From the NCBI GenBank assembly GCA_964608315.1, contig CAZSNF010000018.1, forward strand, positions 1 through 64,000: a stretch of 64,000 nt of DNA. The letters run 5' to 3'. This stretch comes from VXPQ01 sp964608315 (GTDB lineage Bacteria; Bacteroidota; Rhodothermia; Rhodothermales; VXPQ01). Position numbers and translations under genes: made by a program. Under the pieces are notes generated by a model. That model was given only the letters and a program-made list of their open reading frames with translations. It did no database searches and was not told where the DNA came from. Numbering within the stretch: position 1 is the first letter of the stretch; every line of letters begins with the position of its first letter. Below are positions 27,086 through 35,160 of the stretch, piece after piece.

Positions 27086-27111
27086 GTTCGCAGCGCAGGT
27101 TCCGGCGTTTA

Positions 27112-27134
27112 AGGATCCTTAGTCAGCGTATCCC
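27112..27134. repeat. Family A solo ends between sufE and sufS
   Basis: GGATCCTTAGTCAGCGTATCC is a miniature of two facing family A ends. The outer base context forms the TAA stop codon of sufS on the minus strand (GGC TAA GGG ATA CGC TGA). Confidence 0.55.
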
Positions 27135-28448
27135 TTAGCCGAGCATTTCCCGAACGCGCCGTACGCCGGCGGCCAGCGCGTCCGCTTCGTCGAAGGTGTT
27201 GTACAGGGCGAACGAAGCCCGCACGGTGCCCGGTATGCCGAACCGCCTCATCAGCGGCTGGGTGCAATGATGTCCCGTGCGCACCGCAATGCCCAATCTG
27301 TCCAGAATGGTTCCGGCGTCGTACGGGTGTATGTCGCCGATCAGAAAAGAAAGTACGCTTGCCTTGTCCGTTGCGGTTCCGATCAGGCGAACGCCTTCGA
27401 TCTGCAGGAGTTGTTCGGTGGCGTAGTCGAGCAGGTCGCGTTCGTACGCCGCAATGCGGTCCTGGCCGATTCCTTCCAGAAAATCTATGGCTTCGGCGAA
27501 CGCCAGCGCGTCGGCGATATTCGGCGTACCTGCTTCGAATTTGTGCGGCGGTTCGTTGTAAGTCGTTTGCTCGAACGTGACCGTTTCGATCATGTCGCCG
27601 CCGCCTTGCCAGGGCCCCATGGCTTTCAGATGCTCCGGTTTCGCATAGAGGACGCCGACGCCGGTAGGGCCGAACATCTTGTGCGAGGAGAGCGCATAGA
27701 AATCGCAGTCCAGATCCTGCACGTCTATTTTCATGTGGGGCGCTGCCTGCGCGCCGTCCACGAGGACCGGCACGCCCAGGTCGTGCGCCTGCCGGATCAT
27801 GCGTTTCAGCGGATTGATCGTGCCGAGTGCGTTGGACACATGGCCAATGGCCAGCAGGCGGACGCGCTCGCCAAGCAGCCGCTCGAATTCTTCGTAGATA
27901 ATTTCGCCGGCGTCCGATACGGGGATGGCCCGGACCCGCGCGCCCTGCGCTTCGCAAAGCATTTGCCACGGAACGATGTTCGAATGATGCTCCATGTGCG
28001 AAACGAGCACCACATCGTCTTGCCCGACATGCAGGGGGCCGAACGAAGAGGCCACGAGGTTGACGCCTTCCGTAGCGCCCCGGGTGTATAATACGGTGGA
28101 TTCGGAGGGCGCATGGATGAAGGCGGCGGCCCGTTTGCGCGCCGCCTCGTAGGCGTCGGTGGCTTCCCGGCTCAGAAAATGCACGCCGCGATGCACGTTG
28201 CTGTGTTCCGAGGAGTAGTACCGGACCAGCCGGTCGATGACTGCCTGGGGCTTCTGCGAACTGGCGGCGTTGTCCAGATAGACCAGCGGTTTTCCGTATA
28301 CTTCGCGCCGGAGCGCCGGGAACAGGCCGCGCACCTCCGCGGGGTCGAATTTCCCCGGAATGTCTTGTATTGCGCCGGTGGCGTACATGGACGCTGCGTT
28401 CGTATCTGTGGTCAAGGGCAGGCGCCGCATGGCGACGGCGGCCCGCAT
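27135..28448 (-). CDS. sufS: cysteine desulfurase SufS
   Basis: PLP-dependent group II cysteine desulfurase that mobilises sulfur for the SUF pathway. From ATG 28448 it is 437 residues; a start at 28388 (MYATGAIQD) would give a more typical length. Motifs: LVYLDNAASSQKP at the N terminus, HMEHHSNIVPWQ, DGAQAAPHM (PLP-binding Asp), the PLP lysine in FYALSSHKMFGPTGVGVLY, and the catalytic cysteine in RTGHHCTQPLM near the C terminus. The chosen start lies 17 bp after the sufD stop. The frame is open far upstream inside sufD, but that part is shadow sequence. Confidence 0.95.
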   Translation of the reverse strand: MRAAVAMRRLPLTTDTNAASMYATGAIQDIPGKFDPAEVRGLFPALRREVYGKPLVYLDNAASSQKPQAVIDRLVRYYSSEHSNVHRGVHFLSREATDAYEAARKRAAAFIHAPSESTVLYTRGATEGVNLVASSFGPLHVGQDDVVLVSHMEHHSNIVPWQMLCEAQGARVRAIPVSDAGEIIYEEFERLLGERVRLLAIGHVSNALGTINPLKRMIRQAHDLGVPVLVDGAQAAPHMKIDVQDLDCDFYALSSHKMFGPTGVGVLYAKPEHLKAMGPWQGGGDMIETVTFEQTTYNEPPHKFEAGTPNIADALAFAEAIDFLEGIGQDRIAAYERDLLDYATEQLLQIEGVRLIGTATDKASVLSFLIGDIHPYDAGTILDRLGIAVRTGHHCTQPLMRRFGIPGTVRASFALYNTFDEADALAAGVRRVREMLG

Positions 28449-28465
28449 CGTTGAATTTTCCGGCG

Positions 28466-29818
28466 TTATTCGCCGAAAAGGCGCGTCAGGCGCTCGTCGA
28501 GCATCTCCCGCAGCGGTTCGATGGATATGCGGTCGAGGATATCGCCCGCAAACGCATGCAGCAACAGGCCCTGCGCCTGTCGTTTGCTCATGCCCCGGGA
28601 GCGCAGATAAAACAAGGCTTCCGGGTCCAGTTGGCCGGTGGTGGCGCCATGGCTGCATTTTACGTCGTCCGCGTAAATTTCCAGTTCCGGCTTGGCGTTC
28701 ATCGTGGCCTCGTCGTTCAGGACGATGGTTTTGTTTTCCTGGAAAGCGTTGATGCGCTGCGCATCCCGCCGCACGAACACTTTGCCGTTGAATACGCCGG
28801 AAGCCCGGTCGTTCAGGACGCCTTTGTATAATTCGTTGCTGACGCAGTCCGGTTTCGCATGATCCACGAGCGTACGGTTGTCCACCTGGGTGTCGCCGCC
28901 AGGCAGAAACAGGCCGTACAAGTGCGTTTCGCAATGCGGAGCGTCGGGCAACACGTTCAGGTTGTTTCGGACCACATTTCCGTCAAGCGTTATCGTGGCG
29001 GTCGAGAAAGCGCTTGCCGCTTCCTGATAAACCTGCGTGGTCGAAACGACGCTGTGTTCGTTGCCCGGATCCTGCACCAGACAGGTCTCGACCACGGCCC
29101 GTTCGCCCACGAAAATTTCGGTTACGGCATTCGTGAAAGTGGCTTCGCCGGTTAGCCCGCAACACCTGTCGATGATCCTGGCCTGCGCGTTTTCCTCGAA
29201 CACCAGCAGGTGTCGGGGTTGCAGGAACAGGCGTTCGTTCGCTTTCGGCAGATGAAGCGCGTAGATCGGTTTTTCAAGGACTGTTCCTTTGGGAACGTAC
29301 ACGAACAGTCCGTCGCGCGCAAACGCCGTGTTGAGCGCCGTGAGGCTTTCCGTTTCCCAGTCCGCATAGCGCCCCAGATGCCGGCGAAGAATGTCCGGGC
29401 GGACGGCCGCCGCTGTCTCCAGTCCGCAAATTGCGACGCCTTCCGGGAGGTCGCCGATCATGGAGTGCTTGCTCGAAAAACGTCCATTGACAAGCACGAC
29501 GAGGTGGGCGTCCAGGTCGGGCAGCAGGCAGTCCCGCCAGCGCCCGGGCAACGAATCGGGCGGTGGATCGTCGGGGGATACGGCGAAACCGTCGGCAAGC
29601 GCCTCCGGGATATTCGTATACTTCCACGCTTCGTTTTTTCGCGAGGGGACGCCGAGGTCCCGGAAGCGATTCAGGGCTTGTCGCCGAAGTTCCGGCGCGG
29701 CGGCGAAGGGCGAGGCGCATGCGGGCCCCGTTCCGTTTTTCGCCAGCGGGTCGGCGTGCGCTTCGAATGCCTCGACGAACGATGCTTCGAGCGATGCGAG
29801 CGTGTGGGGATGCGGCAT
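28466..29818 (-). CDS. sufD: Fe-S cluster scaffold subunit SufD
   Basis: SufD forms the SufBC2D scaffold on which Fe-S clusters are assembled (450 residues). It has the right-handed beta-helix core typical of SufB/SufD and the conserved C-terminal block VKCSHGATTGQLDPEALFYLRSRGMSKRQAQGLLLHAFA, which carries the conserved SufD histidine in CSHGAT. It lies 59 bp after sufC and 17 bp before sufS on the same strand. Confidence 0.94.
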   Translation of the reverse strand: MPHPHTLASLEASFVEAFEAHADPLAKNGTGPACASPFAAAPELRRQALNRFRDLGVPSRKNEAWKYTNIPEALADGFAVSPDDPPPDSLPGRWRDCLLPDLDAHLVVLVNGRFSSKHSMIGDLPEGVAICGLETAAAVRPDILRRHLGRYADWETESLTALNTAFARDGLFVYVPKGTVLEKPIYALHLPKANERLFLQPRHLLVFEENAQARIIDRCCGLTGEATFTNAVTEIFVGERAVVETCLVQDPGNEHSVVSTTQVYQEAASAFSTATITLDGNVVRNNLNVLPDAPHCETHLYGLFLPGGDTQVDNRTLVDHAKPDCVSNELYKGVLNDRASGVFNGKVFVRRDAQRINAFQENKTIVLNDEATMNAKPELEIYADDVKCSHGATTGQLDPEALFYLRSRGMSKRQAQGLLLHAFAGDILDRISIEPLREMLDERLTRLFGE

Positions 29819-29877
29819 ATTCGCAATCGGTTGGATGGGCGCGGGCGCCGGGTGTCCTTAAACGGTTTGGGGATCGG

Positions 29878-30639
29878 TTACGCCGCCACCGCTTCTTCCC
29901 GAATCCAGTCGTACCCCTTTTCTTCGAGTTCGAGAGCAAGGCTCTTGTCTCCGGATCGCACGATGCGGCCATCCGCCATGACATGCACGACATCGGGGAC
30001 GATGTAATTGAGCAGTCGCTGGTAGTGGGTAATCACGACAAAGGATCGGTCGCTGCGCCGGAGCGCGTTTACGCCGTCCGCCACGATGCGCAAGGCGTCG
30101 ATATCCAGCCCGGAATCCGTTTCGTCGAGGATAGCGAGGCGCGGTTCGAGCATGGCGAGCTGAAAAATCTCGTTTCGTTTTTTCTCGCCGCCCGAAAACC
30201 CGTCGTTGACGGAACGGCTCATGAGTTGCGGATCCAGCGCTACGAGGGCGGCGCATTCTCTCATGCGCTTGAGAAAAGCCCCCGCCGAAAGCGGCTCTTC
30301 GCCGCGGTGTTCCCGCTGCTGGTTGAGGGCCTGCCGAAGAAAATTGTTCATGCTTACGCCGGGCAGTTCGACCGGATACTGAAAGGCCAGAAAAATGCCT
30401 TCGAGCGCCCGCTCGTCGGGTTCCATATCCAGCAAGTCGCTCCCTTCGTAGAGGACGTCGCCGTCGGTCACCTCGAATTCTTCCCGTCCCGCAAGCACCG
30501 CTGCGAACGTACTTTTTCCTGATCCGTTCGGACCCATGATTGCATGCACTTCGCCTGCGCCGACCGTCAAATCGACGCCCTTGAGAATGTTCTGCTCCTC
30601 GATCCGGGCATGCAGATTATTGATTTGAAGAAGGGCCAT
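29878..30639 (-). CDS. sufC: Fe-S assembly ATPase SufC
   Basis: ABC-type ATPase of the SufBCD scaffold (253 residues). Walker A is GPNGSGKST (about residues 36-44), the signature region is FSGGEKKRNEIFQLAM and Walker B is LAILDETDSGLDIDAL. The ATG at 30639 begins MALLQINNLHARIEE, the normal SufC N terminus; the upstream 21 in-frame codons are rejected. It sits between sufB and sufD in the operon. Confidence 0.96.
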   Translation of the reverse strand: MALLQINNLHARIEEQNILKGVDLTVGAGEVHAIMGPNGSGKSTFAAVLAGREEFEVTDGDVLYEGSDLLDMEPDERALEGIFLAFQYPVELPGVSMNNFLRQALNQQREHRGEEPLSAGAFLKRMRECAALVALDPQLMSRSVNDGFSGGEKKRNEIFQLAMLEPRLAILDETDSGLDIDALRIVADGVNALRRSDRSFVVITHYQRLLNYIVPDVVHVMADGRIVRSGDKSLALELEEKGYDWIREEAVAA

Positions 30640-30730
30640 GTTTTGACGATGTTTTTCGTAATTGCGTATGTATTTACGTATGCAAAGGGTGCGTTTGCGC
30701 ATTTGCGCAAGCGCATTGCCGCCGCTGCGG

Positions 30731-32197
30731 TCAACCTACGGAGCCTTCCAGCTCGATATCCAGCAATTTTTGCGCCTCGACGGCGAACTCCATAGGAAGT
30801 TTGGCGAGGATTTCCTTGCAGAATCCGTTGACGATCAGTTTAATCGCCGCTTCTTCGCCAATTCCGCGCTGGAAGCAGTAGAATAACTGGTCTTCCCCTA
30901 TTTTCGAGGTGGTTGCTTCGTGCTCCACCTGGGCCGAGGGGTTTTTGATTTCTATGTAGGGGAAGGTATGCGCTCCGCACCGGTCTCCAAGCAACATGGA
31001 GTCGCATTGGGAGAAGTTGCGCGCGCGCTCGGCGCCCTTGTTTATTTTTACGAGTCCCCGGTAGGAGTTGTTGCTGCGTCCCCCGGAAATGCCTTTCGAA
31101 ATGATGGTGCTTTTCGTGTTTTTCCCCACATGCACCATTTTCGTGCCCGTGTCGGCTTGCTGCCGTCCTTTCGTAAAGGCCACCGAATAGAATTCGCCCA
31201 CCGATCCGTCCCCTTTCAGAATCACGCTGGGGTATTTCCAGGTGATCGCCGATCCGGTTTCCAGCTGGGTCCAGGAGATTTTTGCCTGATCTCCCTTGCA
31301 AATACCCCGCTTGGTGACAAAATTGTAGACGCCTCCGCGCCCCTCGTTATCGCCGGGGTACCAGTTTTGAATGGTGGAATATTTGACTTCTGCGTTCGCC
31401 TCGGCGACGATTTCCACCACGGCGGCGTGTAACTGATTTTCGTCGCGCATCGGAGCGGTGCAACCTTCGAGGTAACTCACGTAGCTTCCTTCTTCTGCAA
31501 CGATCAGCGTACGTTCGAACTGGCCCGTTCCCGCCTGATTGATTCGGAAGTACGTCGAGAGCTCCATGGGGCAACGCACGCCCTTCGGGATGTAGCAAAA
31601 GGAGCCGTCGGAAAAGACCGCCGAGTTCAGCGCGGCATAGAAATTGTCCGTGTACGGCACCACGGAACCCATATATTTTTGCACCAGTTCGGGATGCTCC
31701 TGCACGGCTTCGCCGAACGAGCAGAAGATGACGCCTTGTTTGGCCAGTTCCTCCTTGAAGGTCGTGTGCACCGATACGCTGTCGAGGACGACGTCCACGG
31801 CGACGCCCGCCAGTTTTTCCTGTTCGGCCAGCGGAATGCCCAGTCGCTCGAACGTTTCCAGCAATTTCGGATCGACCTCGTCCAGGCTTTCGTACCGCGG
31901 CTTTTTGCTCGGCGACGAATAATACGTGATGTTCCGGAAATCCGGTTCCGTATACGTCAAATGCGGCCAGCGAGGGTATGCTTCCGACGGGTTGGCGGCC
32001 AGTTTCTCCCAATGCCGCCATGCGCGCAGGCGCCATTCGAGCAACCACTCCGGCTCCTCTTTCTTCGCAGAAATCAGGCGGACGACCTCTTCGTCGAGGC
32101 CTTTGGGTATGGTGTCCGCCTCGACGTTCGTTTCCCAGCCGTATTTATACTCGCTGGCGGCGACTTCGTGCAGAAATTCTGTTTCCGTGGTGGGCAT
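30731..32197 (-). CDS. sufB: Fe-S cluster scaffold subunit SufB
   Basis: First gene of the suf operon (488 residues). Family blocks: YKYGWETNVEADTIPKGLDEEVV at the N terminus, SYVSYLEGCTAPMRDENQLHAAVVEI, VQNWYPGDNEGRGGVYNFVTKRG (here IQNWYPGD), and the C-terminal HEATTSKIGEDQLFYCFQRGI. The cluster-related cysteines are in LEGCTAP and RCGAHTFPY contexts. ATG 32197 matches the usual SufB start (MPTTETEFLHE); 32 more in-frame upstream codons look non-native. The 140-bp divergent gap to the SufA-like gene should hold the suf promoters. Confidence 0.95.
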   Translation of the reverse strand: MPTTETEFLHEVAASEYKYGWETNVEADTIPKGLDEEVVRLISAKKEEPEWLLEWRLRAWRHWEKLAANPSEAYPRWPHLTYTEPDFRNITYYSSPSKKPRYESLDEVDPKLLETFERLGIPLAEQEKLAGVAVDVVLDSVSVHTTFKEELAKQGVIFCSFGEAVQEHPELVQKYMGSVVPYTDNFYAALNSAVFSDGSFCYIPKGVRCPMELSTYFRINQAGTGQFERTLIVAEEGSYVSYLEGCTAPMRDENQLHAAVVEIVAEANAEVKYSTIQNWYPGDNEGRGGVYNFVTKRGICKGDQAKISWTQLETGSAITWKYPSVILKGDGSVGEFYSVAFTKGRQQADTGTKMVHVGKNTKSTIISKGISGGRSNNSYRGLVKINKGAERARNFSQCDSMLLGDRCGAHTFPYIEIKNPSAQVEHEATTSKIGEDQLFYCFQRGIGEEAAIKLIVNGFCKEILAKLPMEFAVEAQKLLDIELEGSVG

Positions 32198-32337
32198 GGG
32201 CAGTAGGAAAAATCGTGGGCGCGAACTGCGCAGCAAGATAAATAACAGGTAGGTATGCAACCGAACCGGCGGGCTTTTCGTTCCTGTTTTCACCGAGTGT
32301 TAACGAGAACCTTTTCATCGATCCGTTTTTCTGTCCC
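32198..32337. promoter_or_regulatory. Divergent promoter region, suf operon / SufA-like gene
   Basis: 140 bp between the sufB and SufA-like starts. It includes an AT-rich segment (about 32236-32252, GATAAATAACAGG). No clear IscR, SufR or Fur palindrome could be identified by eye, so only the promoter location is claimed. Confidence 0.4.
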
Positions 32338-32673
32338 ATGGAACCCGTCCGCATTACCGAACGCGCCCTGACGCAACTTCGCGCCGTTGCCGAGGGAGAG
32401 GGCGTGGATTTGTCCGAAACCATGCTTCGCCTCGCCGTGACGCCCGGCGGCTGTTCGGGTCTTACCTACGATCTGGGCTGGGATACGGTCCGCCGGACCG
32501 ACGACGAAGTGATCGAGGCAGGCGGACTATCTGTCGTGGTTGACCGCCGGAGCGCTGCGTGTCTCGACGGCGTGGAACTGGATTTTACGGATGGCCTCGA
32601 GGGGAACGGGTTTCATTTCGCCAATCCGCAAGCGGCCCGGACCTGCGCCTGCGGCGAAAGTTTCGGGCTGTAG
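32338..32673 (+). CDS. A-type Fe-S carrier protein (SufA/IscA/HesB family)
   Basis: A-type carrier that delivers clusters to target proteins (111 residues). It has the family start ITERALTQLRAVAEGEG, the first ligand cysteine in VTPGGCSGLTYDLGW and the C-terminal CxC pair in ARTCACGESF. It is divergent from sufB, so it probably shares regulation with the SUF operon. Called SufA-like from context; sequence alone does not separate it from other A-type carriers. Confidence 0.93.
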   Translation: MEPVRITERALTQLRAVAEGEGVDLSETMLRLAVTPGGCSGLTYDLGWDTVRRTDDEVIEAGGLSVVVDRRSAACLDGVELDFTDGLEGNGFHFANPQAARTCACGESFGL

Positions 32674-32677
32674 GCGC

Positions 32678-33193
32678 TTATCCGTCGGGATCCGACTCGT
32701 GCCGGGTCCAGTGGACTCGCTCGCCTTCGAGGAGGCCGTAGATATCCGCGAATCCGGCGGGCACTTCAATAACGTACTGCGCCGGCGCGTCCGAGAGAAT
32801 GAGGTCGGATGTGAAAGGGCGGTTGTATTTATCGATATCGACGACCACGGAATCGCGGTCTACGAAAAGAAGATCGAGCGCCAGCGGCGTGTTCGCCATG
32901 TGAAACGTTTGCATGGCTTCTCGCTCGAAAAGGAACAGCATGCCGCTTTTTTCGGGCAGGGAGGGGCGTTGCATCAGGCCCCGGATGCGCGCAGAGTCCG
33001 ATTCGGCGATTTCAATGTCGATGGTCAATATTTCTGCGTCGCCCTGGAAGAACGTCAGGTTGCCGTCGTCCCGGAACGGGATATCGGGGAAGGCGTCGTC
33101 CGCGCGTTGCGTGGCGCGGGAAGCGGGCTCGTTGCCGCACGCCGCGATGGTCGCGGCCAGCAAGGCAAGGCATAGATATCGCATGGGACGCAA
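32678..33193 (-). CDS. DUF192 lipoprotein
   Basis: A 171-residue lipoprotein (lipobox TIAAC near residue 20) with a DUF192 domain: IEIAESDSARIRGLMQRPSLPEKSGMLFLF, FHMANTPLALDLLFVD and VIEVPAGFADIYGLLEGE are characteristic. The function of DUF192 is unknown; the members seen here and elsewhere are small exported beta proteins. A second ATG ten bases in (33184) could be the real start. It is convergent with the SufA-like gene (4-bp gap). Confidence 0.87.
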   Translation of the reverse strand: MRPMRYLCLALLAATIAACGNEPASRATQRADDAFPDIPFRDDGNLTFFQGDAEILTIDIEIAESDSARIRGLMQRPSLPEKSGMLFLFEREAMQTFHMANTPLALDLLFVDRDSVVVDIDKYNRPFTSDLILSDAPAQYVIEVPAGFADIYGLLEGERVHWTRHESDPDG

Positions 33194-33411
33194 TCGGCGG
33201 AAGGAGTATGGGGGCGCATCGCGAAAAGGATACGCCCACTAATTCAAAGCGACTTTTTGCGCTGTAGTTCCGCATGGCGACCGATTTGTCCGGCGGCGGG
33301 CTGCGAGGCGGCGGCTCCGTTTCGCCGACGGCGCCGGAGCGCCCTGGGGCTGGTCCGTACAGTTCGACAATACAGGAACATCAGGAATAAATATGAGGAC
33401 ACGCTGATTAA
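33194..33411. other. Intergenic region after DUF192 gene start
   Basis: A GC-rich segment of no recognised function (33240-33360), followed by an AT-rich stretch (33370-33400) and the beginning of a family A end (GAGGACACGCTGATTA at 33396). Open frames here translate repeat sequence and are not supported as genes. Confidence 0.3.
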
Positions 33412-33632
33412 GGAACCTCTGATTAATTCTACTTCGATCGGCGCTTCGCGTTCGTGGGTAAAGGACATTGTGCCGGCGTCGTTGAAGTCAGCGGAAAACG
33501 CCGCAATTCGGGTCATGGCGGGCATGAAGCGTCCTTCGGGAGGCTGCGAGAGGGTCTGTGGTTGCGCCTTTGAACGAAACATCGGGCCCAAAATATCCTG
33601 CCAGCCCATGTCCTTACGCACCCTTATGTTAC
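33412..33632 (+). mobile_element. Family A element, alternative-core subtype
   Basis: Begins GGAACCTCTGATTAATTC like the 17339 copy and matches family A through the GTCCTTCGGGAGGCTGCGAG block. It then switches to a different right core (GTTGCGCCTTTGAACGAAAC, CGCACCCTTATGTT) that is shared with the 47921 copy. The right end abuts the next element. Confidence 0.7.
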
Positions 33633-33887
33633 GGACACTCTGATGAAATCTGCTTCGATCAGCGCTTCACGTTCGTGTATGCAGGACATTGTGCAGGCAT
33701 CGCTGAAATCAGCGGTAAACACTTCGGATTCAGAGTATGGCGAACGTGAAGCGCCCTCCGGGAGGCTGCGAGAGGCCCTCTGGCTGTGTCATTCCTCATT
33801 ATGTGGGACCTGCCACATTGCTTCGTCATTCCTTGCCAGCGCGCCTCTCGCAAGCCTCTGAGCTTTGCAGATTTAATCAGAGTATCC
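33633..33887 (+). mobile_element. Family A MITE-like element, complete
   Basis: A complete 255-bp copy: left end GGACACTCTGATGAAATCTGC, right end GCAGATTTAATCAGAGTATCC. It contains every block of the family, including TTCGATCAGCGCTTCACGTTCG, GAAATCAGCGGTAAAC, GGGAGGCTGCGAGAGG and TTCGTCATTCCTTGCCAGCG. Confidence 0.88.
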
Positions 33888-33899
33888 TTTCGTGAAAAG

Positions 33900-33978
33900 G
33901 CGCGATCACAGATCCGTTCCGCCCTGCGCAGCGCACTTTTCGCAGCCTCTGAATTTTGCAGGCTTAATCAGAGTATCC
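33900..33978 (+). repeat. Family A right-end fragment
   Basis: About 79 bp: GCAGCGCACTTTTCGCAGCCTCTGAATTTTGCAGGCTTAATCAGAGTATCC region. Immediately follows the complete copy, giving a cluster of three elements in about 570 bp. Confidence 0.75.
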
Positions 33979-34195
33979 TATAGGGCCGCAGCGGACAAGC
34001 AGGGAACGTATGCAGAAAATTCTTTTTATATTATTGATAATTTGTTTTCTTGCGTATTTATATTACATTATGTATACTCATTCGCCACGGCGGGATTCTC
34101 CCGGATATGACTCGCCTGCGGAAAGGTATTCCCCTCGGAGCGTTTCGGGGTTTCCGATACATCGCTATCACTCATCAAAACAGCGTCGCGCAGCA

Positions 34196-34483
34196 ATGGC
34201 CAGGAAAAAAGCCGGTCAGTTTTTTGTCGAAGTTTTATCTCCCGAAAAAGCCCGCGTGGAAATTGCCCGCGGACGTTCGGGCCGTAGATCCAGGTACGAC
34301 TCCATCGGGCGCTCGGTGCAGCGTCTGACCGCGGATACGGTGGTCAAACTCAAGTTGGAAAAGAAAGACGTGCCGCCTTTGCGCCAGTATCTTCAGAAAA
34401 ATTTTGAGAACAAGTATGTGCTCAAGACGGCGTCCACTGGCAAAGCCGAAACGTTTACCGGATTCATTTTTCTCGCCTCCTGA
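34196..34483 (+). CDS. small basic protein of unknown function (tandem paralogue 1)
   Basis: A 95-residue, strongly basic protein with no recognised domain. It starts ARKKAGQFFVEVLSPEKAR, has an Arg/Ser-rich loop (RGRSGRRSRYDS), then VVKLKLEKKDVPPLRQYLQ, and ends KYVLKTASTGKAETFTGFIF. It resembles the next gene in arrangement, so the two look like diverged tandem duplicates. The frame is open from 34010, where an added AT-rich hydrophobic leader (FILLIICFLAYLYYIMY) would make a 157-residue membrane-anchored form. The shorter start is preferred because the neighbour lacks the leader. Confidence 0.6.
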   Translation: MARKKAGQFFVEVLSPEKARVEIARGRSGRRSRYDSIGRSVQRLTADTVVKLKLEKKDVPPLRQYLQKNFENKYVLKTASTGKAETFTGFIFLAS

Positions 34484-34573
34484 CCGGGCCATGGCGGATA
34501 TTCCCGCGCAACGGATTTCCGCCGCCTCGCACACAGACGCTTACTCCCTGTTGCGCATAACCATCCGTTAATT

Positions 34574-34915
34574 ATGGCATTCTACACGACCACCATCTAC
34601 AAGGACGAGGCCGAAGCGCTTTTGGCCAAACTTCGCGCCAAAACGCCGGCGCGTCCCGGTCGCGTTTCCAAATTCGTACCGCTGACGAAGCATATCGACG
34701 CGCTCAAAGACGAGCAGATTTTGCGCATTGAGCCGTGTTCCCAGACGGACGTGACCAACTTGCGTTCCTGGCTTGAGCGTCATGTGGAAAAGCCGGGCAG
34801 ATATTTCAAGATTTCTGCGCGCAAGACGGACAATCCGAAAGTCTTCCGCGTGTATTTGTCGCTGAGCGTCGCAAAGCCGGTTCGCCGGACGCGCAAAAAG
34901 GCCGCCAGCGCGTAG
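34574..34915 (+). CDS. small basic protein of unknown function (tandem paralogue 2)
   Basis: A 113-residue protein, 90 bp after its likely paralogue. Shared layout: an N-terminal strand pair (FYTTTIYKDEAEALLAKLRA), a basic loop (RPGRVSKF), a strand ending in LRIEPCSQTDVTNLRSWLER that parallels LKLEKKDVPPLRQYLQ in the first gene, then YFKISARKTDNPKVFRVYLSLS. The C terminus is Lys/Arg-rich. No known family is recognised; nucleic-acid binding is conceivable from charge only. A weak ribosome-binding site precedes the ATG. Confidence 0.65.
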   Translation: MAFYTTTIYKDEAEALLAKLRAKTPARPGRVSKFVPLTKHIDALKDEQILRIEPCSQTDVTNLRSWLERHVEKPGRYFKISARKTDNPKVFRVYLSLSVAKPVRRTRKKAASA

Positions 34916-34984
34916 TTTTCCGCATCATCCCTGCATTACGCAATCAAGGGATTTGAGGCGTACTTATCCGGTGTATTATATCGG

Positions 34985-35092
34985 GTTTACTCTGATTAAA
35001 TCTGCAAAATTCAGAATCTTCGCGGGGTGCGCCGGAAAGGAATGACGAAGCAGCGCGGCCTGTAACAGGCCCTAATCAGAGCGCCCCGGAAT
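34985..35092 (-). repeat. Family A fragment joined to a family B remnant
   Basis: Reverse-oriented family A start (TACTCTGATTAAATCTGCAAAATTCAG) running to AAGGAATGACGAAGCAGCGC. It continues directly into GGCCTGTAACAGGCCCTAATCAG, which is a collapsed family B palindrome, then a family A end. The two families have recombined or inserted into each other. This fills the gap between the small basic protein gene and etfA. Confidence 0.65.
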
Positions 35093-35160
35093 ATATTCGA
35101 GGCAAGGCCACAGGGCTATTCGCGTTCCGCCGTTTGCGCCGCGCTATTGTTTTCACTGCG

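Noticed and set aside
27135..28934. Extended 599-codon version of sufS
   Set aside because: The upstream 162 codons lie antiparallel-free inside sufD in another frame and have no SufS similarity; the normal start is at 28448 or 28388.
33244..33621. Minus-strand open frame of 125 codons
   Set aside because: Mostly translated repeat sequence; the same peptides appear wherever the repeat occurs.
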